A DNA stretch of 64,000 bases from Hedera helix (Eukaryota; Streptophyta; Magnoliopsida; Apiales; Araliaceae): assembly GCA_947179155.2 (NCBI GenBank), contig OX359277.1, positions 74,501 to 138,500 on the forward strand. The letters are read 5' to 3'. The translations under genes and the position numbers were made by a program. The notes below the pieces were generated by a model. The model did not search any database. It saw only the letters and a list, made by a program, of their open reading frames with translations, and was not told where the DNA came from. Shown piece after piece: positions 47,763-59,469 of the stretch; position 1 is the first letter of the stretch; the number at the start of each line of letters is the position of its first letter.

Positions 47763-48600
47763 TGTTAGAGTTCATGCCCTAGTGGCCAATTATTTGATGT
47801 AATTGCTTAACATTTTTGATATTATATTTGATTAACTGATGGCCAAATCTCATTGGTCATAAATATATGAGATATTGAGCCAATGCATATGTACATGTTA
47901 GAGAAAAATGTACTGGACAGACCCACCATGAGAATTCTACGTGGAGCATTATGCAAAGTGTCGTAAGAAATTCTTATAGTGATAACGATGTAATGATCAT
48001 TCGACCTAAAATCACTATATTATTAGACGAGAATTTATGTACTTTGATATCATCAAAGGTCACCTTTAATAGGGTGGATAATAAAAGTGATTATTGGGTA
48101 TATCATGAATTGTGTGAGGAATATGAGTGATCTAAATAAAATTTAACCCTCCTATATAATAGGGGTAATATCTATAGGCCTCTTGATTGAGTAGGACTAT
48201 GAAATGCATGGCCATGCTCAAAAAGTGATTTATTTCATATAGTTTACTCATTAATCAAGAAAACTCAAATTAAATTATAAAGAGTATGACACATTCCATG
48301 CCTCGAGTTTAATCTAGGATGTCAGGGTTAAAAGAATTAAATTACATTGAAACATTGGTCACAAAAAGGTTGCATCAAATCACCGATCTTATTATTACTT
48401 GGGTAGCAATGATGCATTACTAGATGTTGCTCACTGTTTATAATTTTATAATATAATTTTAAAATTATTGTCAACGTAATAATAACCTATAGGGTCACAC
48501 GCTAAGAACGTAATTAAAATGAAATTAATTTAAATTGTAAGAATTTAAATATGTCAATATGATTGATAGTATTAAATTGCGAATTTAAATTAATAGGATA

Positions 48601-48658
<58 letters not shown>

Positions 48659-49138
48659 TTAGATTTTATTTTTATTTTTTGGTTTTGGTTAATTCTTTTT
48701 GACTGCTATATATATATATGATATATCAACAGAGAAAGTCACGTAAGAAAAAAAAACCTAAACCCTAGTTGCTTTTAGAAAGAGACTAGAGAGAAAAATA
48801 TTAAGAAAATCCAGATCTTAGTAACTAGTACCGCAGCTCCCTTTTGCTGCAGATCGTGTGACGATTCGCGGAGTGTTCGTGTGGATACCATAGAGTCGCA
48901 GTTCCGTTGGATTGCGTTGAAGATTCGAAGCGTTCCAGAATTCTCCATCGTCTCCATTCAAGCTCGGATAAACGGTAAAACAAATTTAAACCTCTAATTT
49001 AATATGTTTTCGCATGGATCCTTTTTAGGGTTTCGAAAGTTGATATGAAAATTTTAAATTCCGCTGCTTTTACGATCCAAAATCCCTAAAATTAATTGTC
49101 ATGAATTTAGGCATATAACTGTATTTTGTTATGTACAT
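47763..49138 (+). mobile_element. Solo LTR (1.38 kb) flanked by CATTAA
   Basis: The unit starts TGTTAGAGTTCATGCCCTAG and ends near TATGTACAT, between direct repeats CATTAA at 47757-47762 and 49139-49144. The exact end is ambiguous by one base. It contains a long AT microsatellite (48604-48655) and, near its end, TTCCGCTGCTTTTACGATCC, which resembles the 3' end of many plant Copia LTRs. No internal region remains. Confidence 0.72.
48604..48655. repeat. AT dinucleotide microsatellite
   Basis: About 26 AT units inside the 1.38-kb LTR. Confidence 0.95.
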
Positions 49139-49720
49139 CATTAACCTAAAGTCAAGAAAATTTAGGTTCCCAAGAAAACTACCAAAGTTGGACCCAAATA
49201 AGCATGGGTACCAAATTGAATAATGCTTACTGTGACGCTCTTAAATCACAATACTTTCTATAGCTGATTTGACGCTCACTATAAATACTAAATTATTAAG
49301 TTTATAGACGATTTTCTTATTCATAAGCCTTATCAAACTGAATGTCAGAGTATAAACAATAAGATGAGTAGTCCATATTATCAATACTCTCATTTAATCC
49401 AACAGTTTTATAAATAAAAATCCTCATCTTAATTCTCAAAGATCTTTCACCATTTCATACTAAGTATTTGTAATTGATGTAAGGGACTTAATACTCACTT
49501 CTACCATTTTAATCTTAAGATTTAGATATTCTATAACTTTACATATTCAAAATTTACGGTATTAAATAATTAAGACGGTTCTTGGGAACAGAGAATCTCG
49601 TAATAAATGTTTGTATCTTCACCCGTGATAAATATTTGCATATTTATCCATGAAAAATGTTTGTATATTTGTCTGGTGCAATATTTTATTTCTGTATAGT
49701 ACATATCAAACTACTGAAAA

Positions 49721-50033
49721 TGTAATGTCCTAGAATTTTTACGTCATTATTAATTAAATTATTAATTTCTAACAAGTTAGTTTTACGAGATTATTTAAAT
49801 CTTTTTGTGTAATTAATTAATTACGTGATTAAATAATTATGTGATTAATTATTAGAGTTAATTAAAGAGGGTCACTAATATGTTAATTAAATTAGTGAAC
49901 AAACCCTAAAGTTTTAATATCAAAATAATTGATAAGTTGCCATTAATTAAATATTCAATTAAATTGAATATAATGAGTGAAATAAATATAATAAATTAAT
50001 TAATATGATTATTAATTAATGTGAACAATGTGA

Positions 50034-50070
<37 letters not shown>

Positions 50071-53000
50071 GTTATTAGTCTATTTAGTAATTTAATATTA
50101 ATGGGTTAGAGTATTTAATTATTTAGTTAATCTAATTATTTATTTAATCATGAACTTGGATAATTAATGTGTAAACCTATTAAATTAGCCCAACATGGAT
50201 CAATTAGTAGTCCAAGTGAAGAATAATAAAACTTGGCAAACTAGTAGCCCAAACAATATAAAAGTGAGCCCAAATTGATTTAAAAAGAAGTCCAAAACCT
50301 AGCCCACTTGGAATTTAATGTGTAGTTGTTTATTATTTATTAAAAAGTGAGCATATGACATTTATTTTGGGACATGAAATGCTCCATCAGCCGTGTAGGT
50401 CATGAGAGAGGGAGTGAAATGTGTTTTTTTATTTTATTTTTTATTTATTTATTTAATGGTTGCTTGTTTGGTTTTTTTATAGTACATGAACACCATCCCT
50501 CTTTTCACCTAATATGTTTAGCTTGTGTAAGTATCCAATAGCTAGCATATGATGGTCTAGATTACTAGATATATTATGTGTATCTATTATTTTTCAAGTA
50601 TACTTGAAATTGTAGACATTACATTTCACTTTGTTTTTCTAAGTCCAAAAGAGAGAGTGGAAAGAAAATTTTAGTGAGAGCAAAATATTTGAGAGAGCAA
50701 GGATAAGGAAGGAGGAGGAGTTCATTTTGTTTATGCTTTCAAACATCACCACCTATTTTGAAAAAAAAAGGGAAAATAGCCATTAAATCAAGGTAATGGT
50801 TATTTTAAATGTAGCTTTGTTTTTAAATTAAATAAATCATCATGTTAGTATAAACATGTTAGTATAGTTAATAATGTGTATTAGTAATATTTATGTCATA
50901 CTTGAATTTAATATGCTTTGTTTGTATTTTGGTATATTTTGTATGCTAAAAACATGTGTTTGGTAGTGTGTAAATAAGTCTCAAAATAATGATCAAAAAT
51001 ATTTTTTATAAAATTTAGATTTAGTGTTCTAATATTACAGGACATTAAATCATGAGAAAAACAAAGTTTGAATCACTCAAAATGGAGTTATACACAAAAA
51101 AGTTATAATTTGTAGTAGTTTATGTGATATAATAATTTTTATGAAAAAAATGGTATTAAATCATAAGAAATTAAATTTTCATGTTATAAATTGATATTAA
51201 GTGATTGGTAATTTTTTTAGATTTTTATTGAGGAGATAAAACTTACTTGAAGGTATAATTTTTATTAAGTGGATATTTCCGAAACACTGTAGCTAATCTG
51301 CTAGTGGGAAAAAATTAGAGCTGGCCGCGCAATGCGCGCATACATTTTAGCCAACGGACGCGGAGCCAAAACGGCGTCGTTTGGCATAAGGAAAAGTTAC
51401 TCCGCGCGTTATGCGCGAAAGCCGGCTGCAGGTTCCTCAAAACGGCACCGTTTTGGGGCCTGTTGGTGTTAGGCTCGCGCAATGCGCGGGAGCTAGCTTC
51501 CGGTAAAATTACAACTTTGCCCCTCCGTTCGTTTTCTGCGTAATTACTAATTTGCCCTCGGATCAGTTTTCAGTTTATTTATAAGTTTGTCATTCTGGAT
51601 AATTTTAATTAATTTAAATGTTTAAAAATTAATTTTAAATTATAACAAAAATAATAATAATACAAAAATGATATTTGAGATGATATTTTTCATTAAGTCT
51701 AATATTTAAATATTTATCTAGTTAGCTAAATCATGGTTAAGTTAAATAAATAAAAATTTCATTAATTATTTATTATTTAAAATGTTAATAATAAATAAAG
51801 GTGATAAATTAGCAATTATTACTTAATTCCTATTAAATAATAATTAAAGAGAGATAAAAATTTATAAATTAATTATTTATTATTTAAATATTATTAAATA
51901 ATAAGTAAGGATAATTAAGTAATTAATTACTATTTAACTAACATTAAATAATGATTAATGAAAATTATGTTATTAAATTAATAATTTATTATTTAATTTA
52001 AATAATAAATAAGGATAAATAAATTAATTATTATTTAACCTTAAATAATAATTAAAATTAATTAAATAATTAATTATTATTTAATTGACATTAAATAATA
52101 ATTAAAGAGGATTAAAATTAGTAAACTATTTTTTAATTTCCTTAAATTAAATAATAAGTGAGGTTAATTACTTAGTTAATTATTAGTTGATTAATATTAA
52201 ATTAAAGAAGGTTAAAATTAAATCAATAATTATTTATTATTTAATTATTATTAAATAATAAGTAAGTACAACTAGTTATTATTTATTTTAAATAATAACT
52301 AAAATTAATTAATTAATTTCTATTTAATCAAGATTAAATAGTAATTAAATAGAGATTGAGTTAATAAAATAATTTGAATTTAATTATGCTTTAATTAAAC
52401 AATTGTAATAGGTTGTTTAAGGGTTTAATAAGTGTCCAACACTTAAGAAAAATATTTTCTAACTTATTAAATTATTAACCTAATTTGATTAAGAGTCTAT
52501 AAGGTTAATAATATTGTTTTAACTTATGTAAATTATGTGTTAGTACTTATGTGTGGTAGATAAGTTCCTTAGTGAGCGTATAGTTGTGAAAATACGCTGT
52601 ACTAATTATTAGACAAACTTTATTAATGATTAGGTCTTTCAAAGCTAGTTAGTTAAAGCTAGACATTAATTATAGCTAAGCAGACAAGAAAGTTCCTTAT
52701 CTCTAAACTCATTTTATTGAGCAAATTATTTATTTAAGCTTGAATTATAATTCCAAGCATGCTTTCAGTGGTTTAAATTACTTTACAATTATTCCACATC
52801 GATATTATTGTTATTCGCGCTTGGTGCACTTGATCTTTTACATTCATTAACTTGTACCTTATTTAATATTCTATTGTTTAAAGAACTATTCAAAATAGGT
52901 CTAAGTCATTGTTCGGCTAGGCATTTATGTTAAAGATTTTAAAAGCTATCCAAATCATTGAAGATGCGGATTCTTAGACTATTATGAACACCCCTTTATT

Positions 53001-53637
53001 ATAGAGGAGTACCCTGTATCTAATATCAGGTACAAAACACGAAAATTAAATGTTACGCATACACATATTGTGCTGAGGCTGATCCCCTCGGGTACATATT
53101 TCTGGTAGTAACCATGGGGTCAACCTGCTATTGACTCCAGTGGATGTTTATAGTTCATAGTCTATTTGACTATCTTGATTCTAAAAACAAATCATTATTC
53201 CTGCTTATGTTATTCATATTATTGAATTATTCAACTATTCCCTTTCATTCATGATATATTGTTTCTTGTTGTTACTTTAACTTGTTGAGCAAACTCGTTG
53301 CTCACCCTTACTATATCATGAAATCTTATTGCACTGCAACTCGAGACTTCTAGGAAGAACAAGGGTAAAGGAAAGATGAAGTGATAGACTTCAGGATGCA
53401 ACCTTTTAGTTAATTAAATTACTTGTTATGTAATATAAACTCTAAGTACTTTATTAAGGGTATCTGTGTACTTTTGTGTAAGGTTATCGTATCTTGGGAC
53501 TAGTAACACCTTTTGAATGAACAACGTATGTTTATTATTCCGCATTTAGTTATTGTATGTTGTTTAGAGGTGGATGTTTGTATTGGATCGTGATAACCGG
53601 ATCCGGGTATTTGAGACCCGAATTTGGGGGCGTCACA
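49721..53637 (+). mobile_element. 3.9-kb LTR unit, second copy, with GAAAA target-site duplication
   Basis: The unit begins TGTAATGTCCTAGAAT and ends GGGGGCGTCACA between identical GAAAA repeats (49716-49720 and 53638-53642). It is homologous throughout to 27707-31607 and, like it, has no internal coding region. It carries an AAT/ATA trinucleotide run near 50036-50070 and the same CG island (51310-51540) and AT-palindromic array (51640-52380). Confidence 0.88.
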
Positions 53638-54763
53638 GAAAACCCTAAGTTGATTTATATATAGTTATAGTGATATCTTTTTATATCAATATTCATACTT
53701 ATTTGGCATTCAGAATAGTAATAACAAGCTTGTACTTAGGTCTAAGGGACTTAACGATGAATTTAACCATTTCACATCAGTTAGTCATACCTCGAATGCT
53801 TATAGTACTCACAAATATTATTTACCATCCTCATTCTGATAAGTAGTTCATTATCAATACTATGTTAATGTTTAATAATTCTAAGTTTAATCAAAATAAA
53901 GACGTACAACATGCTTTGATGATAATAAGATCATTTCATTAATAATAATAATGTTCGGTTACATGTGTGAGACTTGTTCTTATTACAAAACATCATTATG
54001 ACTACATCTAAGAACAAGTAAGGAAATCAATAAACTAATCTACATATTTCTTCTTTTCTTTCTTCTTCGAGCCAGAACTCTAAGGTTTATCTGCATATTG
54101 GGGTTTATTTGCAAGGGTGAGCTAAGATACTCAACAAGTCTTAAACACATAGCATATAAGTGAACTCACACCGATATGGTTTAAAAAGATTCATAGCACA
54201 TCAATTAATATCACCAATGTTATAGCAAAACTGAGTGGTGGTTAGACCTTGAACTGTTCTTTTATCTTTCAACTTAGAACCATGTACAGTGGATATAAAA
54301 AAGGGATTAACCTAACGACATCATATGTTATACATAAAATAGACTACATATGACTAATCATGAACAGTGACAAATATTTGTTTATCTCAGTTTACTTCAC
54401 ATGTCAGAATCATCTCAAGACAACTTGGTTTAATTAAATAAAGCATGGTTCAAAATATATCTTGAATGAACATTTCATTTATCAAGTTATGTCAAAACAA
54501 GAAGTAATAACTTTCATATCAAAGATTTATAACACGTTATTTGTATAAGATGTGTAAATCACATAAAAAGTAAGTAAACGTAAGTGGATGATAGAAAACT
54601 TGCCTTGATAGCAAACTAGGGTTTCCCAGTAAACATTTTAAAACCTACATAAAGGGTTACGCACACTCAACTGTTACTTTATTAAATTTTACTTTCTAAT
54701 AAGTGTTTTTATAACTTAACAAGACTATTTTCATTAGTGATTTTATTCATAAAATGCTCAAAT

Positions 54764-56003
54764 TAGACTTAGCAAAATAAGCCTGCGTGCTAGGCTGGCC
54801 CAAAAAAATTGGGCTTTGGGATTAATATTTTTAGCCCAAGAAATTCTGGGTCATTTTAGCCCAGTTTGTTCTGGGCCGCTCGCAGGTGGCCTGACCTGGC
54901 GCACGAGTTTTTTTTTTTTTTTAACCAAAACAATTCTGCTCTGAGTAAAGGTTGAACTTGAGACCTCCCATTTACTACACAGATGCGCAAACCAACTGAG
55001 CTATGAAAGCTTATTATTTTAAGACCAATCTATACCTTTTGTTTCTTTCACTATCTATTTTTCCTCCTAGTTAATATATATTTCAGCTGAGAGAACTGTG
55101 AGTGACTTTTAGAGGCGGTGTGGTCCTATTTGGCCACCTATTTGCTTCCTCATTCTTCTTCCCTCTCACAAATAAACTTTTTTAATTCAACTCTTGTTCA
55201 ATTGTTTCACTTGTTTGTATTAGAAATTTGGATTTGGATCCACAAATCTTTCTCTCAATAAGTTTCCTCTCTCAGCCCTATCTCTATATTTGTATTTGGG
55301 CAGTTGTTTGTGCTTTAAATATGATATATTTGGTCGATTTATTTTTATGTTTTTTGTTTATTCTTCTTCAGCTCTTGTTAAAAGCCAACTGTTGTGATTC
55401 TGGATGCTTTAAAAAGTTATTGTCTATATTCAAGGTGAAAAAGGATGTCACATAAGTTAAAATAGCCATGTTCTTTAGCTTAATGCAATTATTTATGGCT
55501 TTCTGCTTGCGTGTCCCACTATGTTCTATTTTTGAAGCTTTTATTACCATTAATTAATTGTACATACGTCAGAGCACTGCATTCCTAAATAAAACTCTTG
55601 GATTTTAATTGATCCTGAAAAGGGTATTTCCAATATCCGGTTGTAAATTGAATTAGTAGGGGTTTATTCTCTGAACTTTAGATTTTTGTTATTGTGAAGG
55701 ATATTGATTTGATTGTGTAACATACAAATAGAAAGGAGAAAAGGGTAGCTCAGGATTCTCATGAAATTTAACGGATCATTGATAGATCGAGACGTTAGAG
55801 TAAGGAGAGATTTTTGGGGATGGATGTCTTTAATAGGTAGCAAGTAGACTTTAAAAAAAAAAAAAAAAACCCCCCACGGGCTGGCCTGGCCCAATCCAGG
55901 CCTCGAGCCTCTCATTTTTAGCCCAAAAAAATCTGGGCCATTTTAGCTCAGCCCGGATTTAGCCCGACCCGTTTGGGCTAGCCTGACCCTTTTGTCAGGT
56001 CTA
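54764..56003. mobile_element. Non-autonomous hAT (1.24 kb) nested in the large LTR unit
   Basis: Flanks GCTCAAAT (54756-54763) and GCTCAAAC (56004-56011) match at 7 of 8. The ends TAGACTTAGCAAAATA and TAGACCTGACAAAAGG (reverse-complemented) are imperfect inverted repeats. Subterminal GGCTGGCCC and GGCCTGGCCC blocks are of the same kind as in the other hAT elements here. No transposase is present. The centre (55100-55720) is of different composition and could be captured host DNA. Confidence 0.75.
54908..55013 (-). repeat. tRNA-derived SINE-like sequence
   Basis: On the minus strand, ATAGCTCAGTTGGTTTGCGC fits the RNA polymerase III A box and AAGTTCAACC the B box, 30 to 40 bases apart. The unit ends in an A-rich tail (the T run at 54910-54922 on the plus strand). 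The tRNA acceptor and anticodon arms do not fold as a normal tRNA, so this is a retroposed tRNA-like unit, not a tRNA gene. Confidence 0.6.
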
Positions 56004-56374
56004 GCTCAAACTCAAAAACTCATTTTTCAGGGACTTTTTATAAAGTGGACAACTTGTTCGTTGTCAGACCCCGACTCGGTTAAACGGCTATAACTTCTTT
56101 ATTTTAAAATATTTTTGAGTTGTTCAAAATTTCACACATTCGTAAGTTTCGTCTCTGCAAATCATATTTAGACCAAAGTCCCAAATTCCGTAAAGATTTG
56201 CACAGAATTCGGGACAAAGGGGACTGCTGAAATTATTTTTATTTTTCTTTGACCTAATTGATAAAACATGATACCCTAATCATTAATTTGTTAGGGTAAC
56301 ATGTTCTAACATTTAATAACACTTCATAACATAAAAATAATAATATCATAAACCTTCTTATATAAAGTTCTATG

Positions 56375-56735
56375 ACTTTTGCTCAAGAACACACGAAGAA
56401 CACAAAAAATGAAAAATCATACATGGCAACGACTTATATTCTTGAGCTTTTAATTTTCATAATTGAAATAATTTAGGTATTATAGCTGCTTACATATGTG
56501 ATTATGAAATTTTATAATTATTGCTCAAGAACACATGAAGAATACTGAGAACAAAAAATCGTACATGGCTACGACTTGCGTTCTTGAGGTTTAGTTCTAA
56601 ACTATAAAATAAAATTCGACATTATAACTACTAGTAAAATGAATATTTATATAAAGAATTTGCTCAAAAACACATGAAGAACAAAGAGAACGAAAAATCG
56701 TAGATGGATACGACTTGCATCTTAAGCTTTCTACT
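56375..56735. repeat. Three dispersed hairpin-forming repeats
   Basis: Three units of about 70 bp start at about 56381, 56523 and 56662. Each begins GCTCAAGAACACA(C/T)GAAGAA or close to it, then AAAAATC(A/G)TA, ATGG, and ACGACTT, and ends in TTCTTGAG or a decayed form. CTCAAGAA and TTCTTGAG are reverse complements, so each unit can fold. A further partial CTCAAGAAC follows at 56822. Confidence 0.7.
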
Positions 56736-57894
56736 AGGAAATAATTGAACATAACAACGACTAGGGATTTTACCTTTTGTAGTGTAAGCTTTAACTATTT
56801 CTTTTCACTTTCAATATCACTCTCAAGAACTCACTTACTACTCTTTGATTATAACTTTGTAGTAGTAAATTTGCTTTAAAAATTAGTAAGAATTTGTGAA
56901 GAACTAAGCTCTCCATTTATAGGAAATCAAGGGTGGGAGGCAAGTGCATTTAACCACCAAGGGAATGGTAATTCACCAATGTAATTAACCAACAAAAAAT
57001 CAAAATGATCATTACATTCCCCCCCCCCCCCCCCGGGCCCATTTGGCTGGATATTTAAGGCATTAAATGCCATTAAATGTTTGTTTATCATTACATTTTT
57101 GTGACATCACAATACCTTACTTGCTAGCTTTTCATTGGACCACCAATTAGCTTACTATTTTGCTAAAGGAAGAGGTGATCAAACTGGTCTTTTCTTGTTC
57201 AAGAGTGGCCAGTTATGGCGGTAGTTTAAGGGCCCTAATCTTGCTTAGTTCATGCTTAAGTTAATTAATAATAAAGTTAGGAACTTGATTGGTTGATTAT
57301 GTTGTTAATTCACTAATAAGTTTAACTTTGATTTTAGGTTAATCGTAAGTTTGATTAGCATTACTCCTAACTAGATTTACTTAGATTTTGTTAGGGTTTA
57401 GTTTAGTTGGTTCATAGTTAGGTTAGTTTGTAACTTAGTTACCCCTAACTCAGTTTGATTCCAACTAGATACCAATCAAATTAGTTCATTTTCAAGTATT
57501 TCGGTTAGTTGACTTTTATCATTCATGGTTGATTTTTCATATTTATTTTTGTATTATTTTTGTATTCTATCTGTATAATTTTTGTATTTTTACACGTATT
57601 TATGAATAATATTTTTTAAGGTTTAACTCTTAGGGTTTCCAAATTAGGGTTTAGATTTTAAATTATTTTCTCATTTTAGGTTTTAGGGTCAGAGTTTAGG
57701 TTTTAACTCCTTTTAGGTTTTTAAAAATCCTAATAATTTTTATTATTCTAATAATTGTTTAAGTTGGATGCTCGAAACAAAACTGAAAAATAAACACATA
57801 TGAAAATTCCATAACACATTTAAAGTGTAATTCAATGTTTTCATAAAAAAATATTTTACAATATTCTTCGAAGTTCAGAATATTACAATTATCC

Positions 57895-59310
57895 TTGCAG
57901 GGTTCAAGGTCCTCTGCGTCTATATAGTTTCTAGATAGTGGATGTTCTAGGCACATAACTGGCAACAAGGCTCTACTATATGATTTCAAGGTTAAAGATG
58001 GACCAATAGTAATATTTGGAGATAATAATTTTGAAAAAATCAATGATTATGGATTAGTTGAAAATAGTGTTGTTTCTTTTAACAAAGTAGCCTATGTTGA
58101 AGGACTAAAGCATAATCTGCTAAGCATAAGCTAACTTTGTGATAAGGGTCACCAAGTCATATTTCTTAACGATCAATGTCAAGTTTGAGACTTGGAAATA
58201 AATTCCATGAAGTTAACTGGATCAAGAGAAGTGTAATCAATTTTTCAAAGCTTAACTCTTCAGCAACAACCCGTTTCTTTGCCAAAGCTTAAAAAGATGT
58301 CAACTGAATGTGGCACAGAAGATTATCTCATCTAAATTTCAAGAATACGTCAAAATTGGCTTCAAAAGAGTTGGTCAAATGATTGCCCAAATTAGATTTT
58401 GTCAAAGAAAGGTCATGCAAAGCCTGTCAACTTGAAAAACAGGTCAGATGTTCATTCAAAAGCAAATAGGCAAACTCAAATAAAAAGCCTTTACAGGTGC
58501 TGCATATGAATTTGTTTGGACCAGTTCCAACAACAAGTCTTGGAGGAAAGAAGTATACACTGATAATAGTAGATGACTACACCAGATTGACTTGAGTTTT
58601 CTTTCTGAGCTCAAAAGATGAAGCTAGCTCACAGATTATCAATCTCTTCAAGCTGATCATGAATGAGAAGAGTGAGAAAATCAAATCAATAATAAGTGAT
58701 CATGGTCGAGAATTTGACTACTCTGACATTAACAAGTTCTGTGAAGATAATGGAATCAAGCACAAATTTTCAGCCCTAAGAACTCCACAGCAGAATGGAG
58801 AAACATAAAGAAGAAACAGAATATTGATTGATATAGAGAGAACTCTTCTTACAACAACACATCTTCCTAAGTACTTATGGGCTGAAGTAATTAACACTGC
58901 TTACTACACACAAGATAGATCCTTGATCCATCCTGCACACAAAAAGACACCCTACGAGCTATGAAAAGGAAGAAAGCCAAATATCAGTTACTTCCATGCA
59001 TTTGGTTGTACTTGTTATATTCTAAATAATAGCAAGAAATATCTGACAAAGTTTTAGCCCAAGGCTGATGAAGGAATCTTCTTTGGTTATTCCATGGAAA
59101 ACAAGATTTATAGAGTATTCAACAAGAGTTCATTGACTGTTGAAATCTCTATTCATGTACTTTTGATGAAACAGTTCAACGTGAACCAAATGAAGCTGTT
59201 TAACTTGATGAAATCGCAGAACCTAACCTTCCGATCGTATACGACCCTTCTTAGTCATCAATTAAAGCACAAGCCCTTCTATCTTCAAGCTTGCAGTTCA
59301 TTGTAAGATA
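57895..59310 (+). pseudogene. Copia protease and integrase region
   Basis: The plus-strand pieces begin with a protease-side block ending DSGCSRHITGNKALLYDF. A GAG-pre-integrase block follows with LKHNLLSIS, then HRRLSHLNFKN and CKACQLEKQ, which keep the HHCC zinc ligands. The integrase core is next. Its first catalytic Asp has become Asn (HMNLFGP, usually HMDLFGP), the second Asp is kept (SDHGREF), and the Glu position after TPQQNGE is now a stop codon. The pieces HLPKYLWAEVINTAYYTQDR and FHAFGCTCYILNNSKKYLTK are typical of the core's C-terminal side. It ends with EPNLPIVYDP near 59240. Many stops are present. RT and RNase H do not follow. Confidence 0.85.
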
Positions 59311-59469
59311 ACGTCATAACATTGGTAGGTGTAAAATTTCTCCCATTATTAGACCTGTTTCCAGAAACATTATTTGGTAAGGTTATAGGAAGGTTCTTGG
59401 AAGCTGAAGTACAAAGATTACCAGAAAAAAATTGAAGAAAAATTCTTGGTCTTAGTTCGTGCAAAACTT

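Larger units (their letters stand above)
49231..57887 (-). mobile_element. Large minus-strand LTR unit, host of further insertions
   Basis: The plus strand begins TGTGACGCTCTTAAATCAC and ends CAGAATATTACA. In minus orientation this is TGTAATATTCTG...GAGCGTCACA, the same end style as the unit at 33038-37808 and of similar length (about 3.5 kb) once the two nested elements with TSDs are removed. Copia coding sequence lies on both sides. The flanks do not give a clean 5-bp duplication: CTTAC precedes it, and CTTGC follows only after six extra bases (57894-57898). Confidence 0.62.
42942..59310 (+). mobile_element. Degenerate Copia element with multiple nested insertions
   Basis: The order is 5' LTR (42942-45726), primer site, gag (45860-47470), a gag-to-protease linker remnant at about 49165-49215 (KAWVPN-like), then protease, integrase and linker at 57895-59310. 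RT, RNase H and the 3' LTR are absent, so the element was truncated on the right, where a Gypsy remnant begins. Nested within it are LTR units at 43332-44597, 47763-49138 and 49231-57887. Confidence 0.75.

Noticed and set aside
54925..55013. Possible tRNA gene on the minus strand
   Set aside because: A- and B-box-like blocks are present, but arms do not pair as a tRNA and a poly-A tail follows. A SINE-like retroposed unit fits better.
57600..57720. Telomere-like AGGGTTT repeats
   Set aside because: Several TTAGGGTTT-like words are present but irregularly spaced and mutated; they are part of the LTR unit and not an interstitial telomere tract.
59300..59330. CATAACATTGGTAGG as a second LTR end plus primer site
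   Set aside because: It resembles the Gypsy LTR end and primer site in the opposite orientation, but no LTR precedes it. The match is short and probably chance.
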